A stretch of DNA of 64,000 nucleotides, taken from positions 4,402,001-4,466,000 of the forward strand of contig CP013997.1 of NCBI GenBank assembly GCA_001534745.1, given 5' to 3'. The notes under the pieces were generated by a model. That model had not been told where the DNA came from. It worked only from the letters and a program-made list of their open reading frames with translations, and did not search any database. Positions 58,035-64,000 of this stretch are shown piece by piece; position 1 is the first letter of the stretch; each line of letters starts with the position of its first letter. Both the position numbers and the translations under genes were made by a program. The DNA is from Pseudomonas monteilii (GTDB lineage: Bacteria > Pseudomonadota > Gammaproteobacteria > Pseudomonadales > Pseudomonadaceae).

Positions 58035-59107
58035 CGGGTGGATTCCTTCTCGACGATGACCTTCTGGCCTTGTTTGAGGCTGTTGACGCCGGCAGTGACC
58101 ACGCGCTCGCCCGGCTGCACACCGTCGCTCACGACGATGCTGTCGTCGTGCCGCTCGATCAGGGTGACGTCGCGCAACGAGACGGTGTCCTGTTCAGTGT
58201 CCACGACCCACACCTGGGTCTTGCCCTCGCGCTCGAGCAGCGCCGTGCGGGGCAGCTCGCTGCGGGGGGACACGGCCTGGGTCAGGCTCACGCTGATCGC
58301 GGTGCCCAGGTGGAACCCGGCCGGCGTGTCGGCCAGGGTCAGGCGCGCGCGGCGGGTACGGGTCGTGGCATCGGCCCGGGGCTCCAGCTCACGCAGGGTG
58401 GCCGTAGTGCTGATGGCAGGGTTCAGTTGCGAGGACACGGTGAAGACCAGCGCCGGCGTCAGCTGCTCGGCCAGGGAGGTCGGCAGATCGATAACCGCCT
58501 CCTTGACGTCGGGCCGGGCCAGGGTCACCACGGCCTGCCCGGCGCCGACGGTCTGCCCGGCTTCGGCCTGCCACTCGGTGACCACGGCCGCGTGATCGCT
58601 GCGCAGCTCGCTGTAGCTGAGCTGGTCACGTGCTTGGCTGACCGACGAACGTGCTTGCTCGAGCGAGGCGCCCGAGGTCTTCAGGTCGGTCTGGGCGATG
58701 TCCAGTTGCGCCTGGGCACCGACGCCACGGTCGTACAGCTGCTGCTGACGGTTGGCGTTGGCCTTGGCATTGATCCACTGGGCCTGGATGCGCGCCAGGT
58801 CGCCTTCGGCGGCGCGCAACTGGTTCTGCTGGTCGGTGGGGTCCAGCGACGCCAGGACCTGCCCGGCCTTGACCTGGGCACCGACATCGACCCAGCGACG
58901 GGCGATGCGTCCGGGTACCCGAAAGCCCAAGGTGCTCTCGTAGCGCGCCTGGATGGTGCCGGCGAAGCGGCCCAGCTGCGACTGCAACTGGGGTTGGACT
59001 TCCACCGACAGCACCGGGCGCACCGGGTCGGGTTTTTCTTCCTTGTCGGAGCAGCCGACCAGCGTCAGCGCCACCCCCATGCACAACGTCCATGCCAGAC
59101 GCATCAT
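58031..59107 (-). CDS. triB: RND efflux membrane-fusion protein TriB
   Basis: 358 aa lipoprotein: signal 'MMRLAWTLCMGVALTLVGC' with lipobox LVGC. HlyD/AcrA adaptor with 'GFRVPGRIARRWVDVGAQVK' lipoyl-like half, a coiled coil (residues ~100–160) and a second lipoyl half 'VVTEWQAEAGQTVGAGQAVV'. One of two dissimilar adaptors for TriC. The start overlaps the triA stop and the stop overlaps triC. Confidence 0.93.
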   Translation of the reverse strand: MMRLAWTLCMGVALTLVGCSDKEEKPDPVRPVLSVEVQPQLQSQLGRFAGTIQARYESTLGFRVPGRIARRWVDVGAQVKAGQVLASLDPTDQQNQLRAAEGDLARIQAQWINAKANANRQQQLYDRGVGAQAQLDIAQTDLKTSGASLEQARSSVSQARDQLSYSELRSDHAAVVTEWQAEAGQTVGAGQAVVTLARPDVKEAVIDLPTSLAEQLTPALVFTVSSQLNPAISTTATLRELEPRADATTRTRRARLTLADTPAGFHLGTAISVSLTQAVSPRSELPRTALLEREGKTQVWVVDTEQDTVSLRDVTLIERHDDSIVVSDGVQPGERVVTAGVNSLKQGQKVIVEKESTR

Positions 59108-60207
59108 GGCGCCAGCCCTCCCGGCTTCTCGACATCTTTCTTCACGGCCACCTTCTCGACCTGCATGCCGGGGTGCAGCAATTGCGCGCCGGTCACGACC
59201 ACCTCTTCATCCCCTTTCAAGCCCTTGTCGATGACGATGCTGCCGGTCAGGTAACGGGCGATGCTGACCTCGCGCAGGTCCACCTTGTCACCCTCGCCCA
59301 CTACCCAGACCGCCGGCGTGTGCACGGTCTTGCTCAGGGCCGACCACGGCAGCTCGATGCTCGGCGTGCCCTGGCCCTTGGCCGTGGCGGTCACCAGCGA
59401 GCCGAGCTGCATGCGCTCGGGCACGTCGCGCAGGGCGACCTTGACCTGAACGGTGCCGGTCTGCTGGGAGACGGTCGGGGTGATCTCGCGCACTTGGCCG
59501 TCGGCAACCACGGCCGGATCGTCCAGCAGGCGTACGGTAAGGCGCTTGTCACTGTCGGGCGCGCCCAGCAGCGATTCGTAGACGTTGAACACCGCATCGC
59601 GCTCGCCATCGCGGGCCAGGCTGAAGATCGGCATGGTGGCCTGCACCACCTGGCCCACTTCGGCCTGGCGTGCGGTGATGACGCCATCGGCCTCGGACAC
59701 CAGCGCGGTGTAGCCGAGCTGTTCCTGGGCATTGGCCAACTGCGCCTGGGCGGCCTTGAGCGCGCTCTGGCTGCTGCGTTGCGACGCTTCGGCGGTGTCG
59801 TACTCGCTCTGGCTGGTATAACCCTTGGGCAGCAGTTTCTGCTGGCGCACGAACGCCGCGCTGGTCTGGGCGACCCGTGCCTGGGCAGCGAAGACTTCCG
59901 CCTTGGCCGAGGCGACGTTGTTCTGCAGGTCCTTGGGGTCCAGTCGCGCCAGCACCTGGTTGGCCTTGACGTGGTCACCGACGTCGACGCTGCGCGAGAT
60001 GATCTTGCCGCCCACGCGGAACGACAGGTCGGTCTGCACCCGCGCCTGGATGTCCCCTGTCAACGTGACGGTCGCCGCGAAGGCGTCGGACGTGGCCCGT
60101 TGCACCCCCACCCGCGGGTGATGCGGCTCAGCGGTCTGCTTGTCGCAGCCGGCCAGCACGAACAGCACTCCGAGGCCCAGCCCCCCTAGCGCACGCGCTA
60201 CTTTCAT
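59104..60207 (-). CDS. triA: RND efflux membrane-fusion protein TriA
   Basis: 367 aa lipoprotein, signal 'MKVARALGGLGLGVLFVLAGC' with lipobox LAGC; ATG after AAGGAGCCGGC. Adaptor with 'SFRVGGKIISRSVDVGDHVK', coiled coil, and 'VITARQAEVGQVVQATMPIF'. TriA and TriB differ in sequence and probably alternate in the adaptor ring. The first gene of triABC. Upstream 60208–60405 holds the promoter region; no tri regulator gene is next to it. Confidence 0.93.
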   Translation of the reverse strand: MKVARALGGLGLGVLFVLAGCDKQTAEPHHPRVGVQRATSDAFAATVTLTGDIQARVQTDLSFRVGGKIISRSVDVGDHVKANQVLARLDPKDLQNNVASAKAEVFAAQARVAQTSAAFVRQQKLLPKGYTSQSEYDTAEASQRSSQSALKAAQAQLANAQEQLGYTALVSEADGVITARQAEVGQVVQATMPIFSLARDGERDAVFNVYESLLGAPDSDKRLTVRLLDDPAVVADGQVREITPTVSQQTGTVQVKVALRDVPERMQLGSLVTATAKGQGTPSIELPWSALSKTVHTPAVWVVGEGDKVDLREVSIARYLTGSIVIDKGLKGDEEVVVTGAQLLHPGMQVEKVAVKKDVEKPGGLAP

Positions 60208-60405
60208 GCCGGCTCCTTGCGTATGTCGAATTGATCAGATCATGGACTGATGGCCCGGGTGAGGGTTCCATGATGGGCGGCGGGATTCAAGAGGGATGTG
60301 GAGAAGTGGGGAAAGGCGCGGCTGAAGAGGCGATATCCCTGCTCGAGGTCAACCGCCACTGCTTGGCAAGGGGGGCGCGCTCGAACCCCCCAGGGTCGTT
60401 CAGGC

Positions 60406-61293
60406 TCAGACCGGCGCGATACTGGCGCGCTTGACCGATGGCGCCGCGGCGTTGGCCGCCGCACCTTCCTCGATGGCCTGCTGGATGGCCTTGCGCCGAC
60501 GCTCTTCGGCACGGCGGCTGAAGAACCAGACGCAGAAGGTCACCAGCGACACCGACAGCAGGATCAGGCTGGCCACGGCGTTGATCTCGGGCTTCACGCC
60601 AAGGCGCACTGCCGAGAACACTTCCATCGGCAAGGTGGTCGAGCCGGGCCCGGACACGAAGCTGGCCAGCACTAGGTCATCCAGTGACAGGGCGAACGAC
60701 ATCATGCCGCCCGCTGCCAGGGAGGGCGCGATCATCGGAATGGTGATCAGGAAGAACACCTTCCACGGCCGCGCACCCAGGTCCATGGCCGCCTCCTCGA
60801 TGGACAGGTCCAGCTCGCGCAGGCGTGCCGACACCACCACTGCCACGTAGGCCGAGCAGAACGTGGTGTGGGCGATCCAGATGGTCATGATGCCGCGCTC
60901 CTGCGGCCAGCCGATCATCTGTGCCATGGCCACGAACAGCAGCAACAGCGACAGACCGGTGATCACCTCGGGCATGACCAGCGGCGCGGTCACCAGGCCG
61001 CCGAACAGCGTGCGGCCCTTGAAGCGGCGGATGCGGGTCATGACGAAGGCGGCCATGGTGCCCAGCGCCACGGCCGCGACCGCGGTGTACAGCGCGATCT
61101 CCAGCGAGCGCATGACCGACCCCATCAGCTGGGTGTTGTCGAGCAGGCCGACATACCACTTCACCGACCAGCCGCCCCAGACCGTCACCAGCTTGGAGGC
61201 GTTGAACGAGTAGATCACCAGAATCAGCATCGGCAGGTAGATGAACAGCAGGCCCAGCACCAGCATCAGCTTCGAGAAACCAAAGCGCTTCAT
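60406..61293 (-). CDS. potI: putrescine/spermidine ABC permease PotI-type
   Basis: 295 aa. Six membrane spans, the EAA loop 'SIEEAAMDLGARPWKVFFLI', and 'FALSLDDLVLASFVSGPGST', the PotI/PotC signature. With PotH it forms the channel of the polyamine importer. The C-terminal tail ('AIQQAIEEGAAANAAAPSVK') is longer and Ala-rich. Its ATG overlaps the potH stop. Last gene of potFGHI. Confidence 0.95.
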   Translation of the reverse strand: MKRFGFSKLMLVLGLLFIYLPMLILVIYSFNASKLVTVWGGWSVKWYVGLLDNTQLMGSVMRSLEIALYTAVAAVALGTMAAFVMTRIRRFKGRTLFGGLVTAPLVMPEVITGLSLLLLFVAMAQMIGWPQERGIMTIWIAHTTFCSAYVAVVVSARLRELDLSIEEAAMDLGARPWKVFFLITIPMIAPSLAAGGMMSFALSLDDLVLASFVSGPGSTTLPMEVFSAVRLGVKPEINAVASLILLSVSLVTFCVWFFSRRAEERRRKAIQQAIEEGAAANAAAPSVKRASIAPV

Positions 61294-62210
61294 GCCTTGC
61301 CCTCCATCTCTTTGGCCTGGCTGCGGTTGAACAGCAGGATCGGCACGATCAGGATCGCCAGCATCACCACCGCCAGCGCGGAAGCCACCGGCCAGTCACG
61401 GTTGTTGAAGAACTCCTGCCACAGCACCTTGCCGATCATCAGGGTTTCCGGCCCGCCGAGCAGCTCGGGGATGACGAACTCGCCTACCACCGGGATGAAC
61501 ACCAGCATGCAGCCGGCGATGATGCCGTTCTTCGACAGCGGCACGGTGATCTTCCAGAAGCTGTTGAAGGTGCTCGAACCCAGGTCCGAAGCCGCCTCGA
61601 GCAGGCTCTGGTCATGCTTCACCAGGTTGGCGAACAGCGGCAGGATCATGAACGGCAGGTACGAATAGACCACGCCGATGTACACCGCCAGGTTGGTGTT
61701 GAGGATCTGCAGCGGCTGGTCGATCAGCCCCAGCCACATCAGGAAGCTGTTGAGCAGGCCGTTGTTGCTGAGAATGCCCATCCAGGCGTACACCCGAATC
61801 AGGATCGCCGTCCAGGTCGGCATCATGATCAGCAGCAACAGGACGGTCTGGGTCTCCTTGCGGGCGTTGGCGATGGCGTAGGCCATCGGGTAGCCGATCA
61901 ACAGGCACAGCAGGGTGCTGACGAAGGCCATCTTCAGCGAACCCAGGTAGGCCGCCAGGTACAGCTCGTCCTCGCCGAGCAGGCCATAGTTGGCCAGGTT
62001 CAGCACCACCTGCAGCTTGTCGTCGAGGTAGCTGAAGACCTCGGTATACGGCGGAATCGCCACGTCGGCTTCGGCGAAGCTGATCTTCAGGACGATGAAG
62101 AACGGCAGCAGGAAGAACAGGAACAGCCAGAGGAACGGCACGCCGATCACCAGCTGCCGCCCGTCAGGCGTCAGGCGCTTGAACGCTCGCTTGAGCTTGC
62201 GGATCTTCAT
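61290..62210 (-). CDS. potH: putrescine/spermidine ABC permease PotH-type
   Basis: 306 aa from ATG 62210, overlapping the potG stop (ATGA). Membrane spans with 'QLVIGVPFLWLFLFFLLPFF', the EAA loop 'LLEAASDLGSSTFNSFWKIT', and 'FIPVVGEFVIPELLGGPETL', typical of PotH/PotB. Translation coupled to both neighbours. Confidence 0.95.
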   Translation of the reverse strand: MKIRKLKRAFKRLTPDGRQLVIGVPFLWLFLFFLLPFFIVLKISFAEADVAIPPYTEVFSYLDDKLQVVLNLANYGLLGEDELYLAAYLGSLKMAFVSTLLCLLIGYPMAYAIANARKETQTVLLLLIMMPTWTAILIRVYAWMGILSNNGLLNSFLMWLGLIDQPLQILNTNLAVYIGVVYSYLPFMILPLFANLVKHDQSLLEAASDLGSSTFNSFWKITVPLSKNGIIAGCMLVFIPVVGEFVIPELLGGPETLMIGKVLWQEFFNNRDWPVASALAVVMLAILIVPILLFNRSQAKEMEGKA

Positions 62211-63349
62211 GAGCGCAGTACCACGCCGCTGTCGTTCTCCCACCAGACGTAGACCTGGTCGCCCCAGGTCGGGCGCGCGCCCTGGCGTTCGGCGTTGGCC
62301 ACGAACGACTGGACGATCTTGCCGCTGGGCAGCTGCACGTGGAACACCGAGTGGCCGCCCAGGTAGGCGATGTCGTGCACCTTGCCGTGGGACCAGTTGT
62401 AATCGTCGGTCGGCTGCTCGGTCGTGACCAGCAGTTTCTCGGGCCGCAGCGCGTAGAGGATGTGCTTGTCCTCGACCGAGGTGGAGACCCCGTGGCCGAC
62501 GTAGATGTTGCGCTCCAGCTCGGGGCTGGCGATCAGGGCATGGCCTTCGGCATCGTCGACCACCTCACCCTCAAACAGGTTGACACTGCCGATGAACTCG
62601 CACACCAGGCGGCTGGTGGGGGTCTCGTAGACGTCCACCGGGCTGCCGATCTGGGCGATCCAGCCCAGGTGCATGATGGCGATGCGCTGGGCCATGGTCA
62701 TGGCCTCTTCCTGGTCGTGGGTGACCATCACGCAGGTCACGCCGACCCGCTCGATGATTTCCACCAGTTCCAGCTGCATCTGCGAGCGCAGCTTCTTGTC
62801 CAGCGCGCCCATGGGTTCGTCGAGCAGCAACAGCTTGGGCCGCTTGGCCAGCGAACGCGCCAGGGCCACCCGCTGGCGCTGGCCACCGGAAAGCTGGTGC
62901 GGCTTGCGCCGAGCGTACTGGGTCATGTGCACCAGCTTGAGCATCTCGGCCACGCGGGCCTGGATCTCGGCCTTGGGCATCTTGTCCTGCTGCAGGCCGA
63001 AGGCGATGTTCTGCTCCACGCTCATGTGCGGGAACAGCGCATAGGACTGGAACATCATGTTGATCGGCCGCTCGTAGGGCGGCAGGTCGGTGATGTCGAC
63101 GCCGTCGAGGTAGATGCGGCCTTCGGTCGGGCGCTCGAACCCGGCCAGCATGCGCAGCAGGGTCGACTTGCCCGAGCCCGAACCACCCAGCAGGGCGAAG
63201 ATCTCGCCCTTGCGGATCTCCAGCGACACATCGTCGACCGCGACGGTCTCGTCGAACTTCTTGGTGACGCGGTCGATCTTGACCAGCACCTGTTTGGGCT
63301 GGACACCACCGTCAAGGGGGGGCTTGGAGGCACCGGAGGCAACTGCCAT
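62207..63349 (-). CDS. potG: putrescine/spermidine ABC importer, ATP-binding protein PotG
   Basis: 380 aa from ATG 63349, GGGAG 9 bases upstream (six codons of a longer frame lack a site). Walker A 'LLGGSGSGKSTLLRMLAGFE', signature '[20 protein letters not shown]', Walker B 'LLLLDEPMGALDKKL', switch '[17 protein letters not shown]', and a TOBE_2 C-terminus ('LYALRPEKLLVTTEQPTDDY'). It drives polyamine uptake with PotHI; the binding protein is potF just upstream. Confidence 0.96.
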   Translation of the reverse strand: MAVASGASKPPLDGGVQPKQVLVKIDRVTKKFDETVAVDDVSLEIRKGEIFALLGGSGSGKSTLLRMLAGFERPTEGRIYLDGVDITDLPPYERPINMMFQSYALFPHMSVEQNIAFGLQQDKMPKAEIQARVAEMLKLVHMTQYARRKPHQLSGGQRQRVALARSLAKRPKLLLLDEPMGALDKKLRSQMQLELVEIIERVGVTCVMVTHDQEEAMTMAQRIAIMHLGWIAQIGSPVDVYETPTSRLVCEFIGSVNLFEGEVVDDAEGHALIASPELERNIYVGHGVSTSVEDKHILYALRPEKLLVTTEQPTDDYNWSHGKVHDIAYLGGHSVFHVQLPSGKIVQSFVANAERQGARPTWGDQVYVWWENDSGVVLRS

Positions 63350-63377
63350 GAATGAAACTCCCAACAAGATTTGCTAA

Positions 63378-63401
63378 GGCCCGCCCCTGTGATGGCGGGC
63401 C
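63378..63401 (-). terminator. Intra-operon stem-loop between potF and potG
   Basis: GGCCCGCC / GGCGGGCC, 8-bp stem and 8-base loop, 8 bases after the potF stop. Same placement as the hairpin after sbp, suggesting control of the ratio of binding protein to permease. Confidence 0.65.
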
Positions 63402-63408
63402 CGGATGA

Positions 63409-64000
<592 letters not shown>

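Noticed and set aside
54684..58595. 1303-codon plus-strand open frame opposite triC and triB
   Set aside because: It is antisense to two well-supported pump genes, rich in Gln/His/Arg as expected from reverse reading of GC-rich codons, and has no domain.

Overview
The window looks like a chromosomal segment of a Pseudomonas, most likely of the P. putida group. It is GC-rich. It carries many short inverted REP-type repeats (core GCGGGCTTGCCCGC flanked by TGTGGGAGC). It also has gene blocks typical of that genus: rsmD–coaD–ferredoxin–mutM, lgt–thyA, rppH–ptsP, ilvA/rpiA divergent, serA, oscA–sbp–cysTWA, tonB–exbB–exbD, triABC and potFGHI. No rRNA, tRNA, CRISPR array or prophage was seen. Genus assignment is inference from gene content, repeats and protein sequence.

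Layout. 1–3.3 kb: an M16 peptidase pair, rsmD and a YheT-type hydrolase. 3.3–4.15 kb: a non-coding array of 154-bp REP-containing units, interrupted by a ~285-bp block that reappears near 22.5 kb. 4.1–15.5 kb: housekeeping genes (sseA, coaD, ferredoxin, mutM, HDOD, PfpI, rlmI, short mgtE, ilvD, cystine carrier, folA). 15.6–18.3 kb: a translationally overlapped DUF2868/DUF3482 GTPase pair. 18.3–21.1 kb: divergent cadA/cadR with a MerR-type operator. 21.2–22.5 kb: a complete IS3-family element. 22.8–41.2 kb: thyA, lgt, TauE, ptsP/rppH, ilvA/rpiA, two SdiA-regulated paralogues, an FAH-family gene beside a decayed FAD-oxidase 3' end, serA, a lobe-deleted binding protein, a 2OG oxygenase and hydrolases.

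41.3–44.1 kb is the accessory hot spot. A PAAR-containing, probable type VI secretion effector with a glycine-zipper C-terminus overlaps a small membrane (immunity-like) gene. A second, paralogous immunity gene lies upstream. It is preceded by a 30-codon ORF that keeps a start and ribosome site like the intact effector's, joined in frame to an effector-like C-terminus. This looks like an effector whose body was deleted while its immunity gene was kept.

44.2–64 kb: a lone AAA ATPase; an orphan metQ beside an unusual sigma-54 AAA+ protein with neither GAFTGA nor a recognisable DNA-binding domain; tonB–exbBD; the sulfate-uptake operon oscA–sbp–cysTWA; an RND pump (triABC); and the polyamine importer potFGHI, cut by the window end. 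Sulfur acquisition (cystine carrier, metQ, sulfate ABC, oscA, sulfurtransferase, TauE) is a recurring theme, and several of these promoters carry AT-rich dyads or a shared 11-bp motif.
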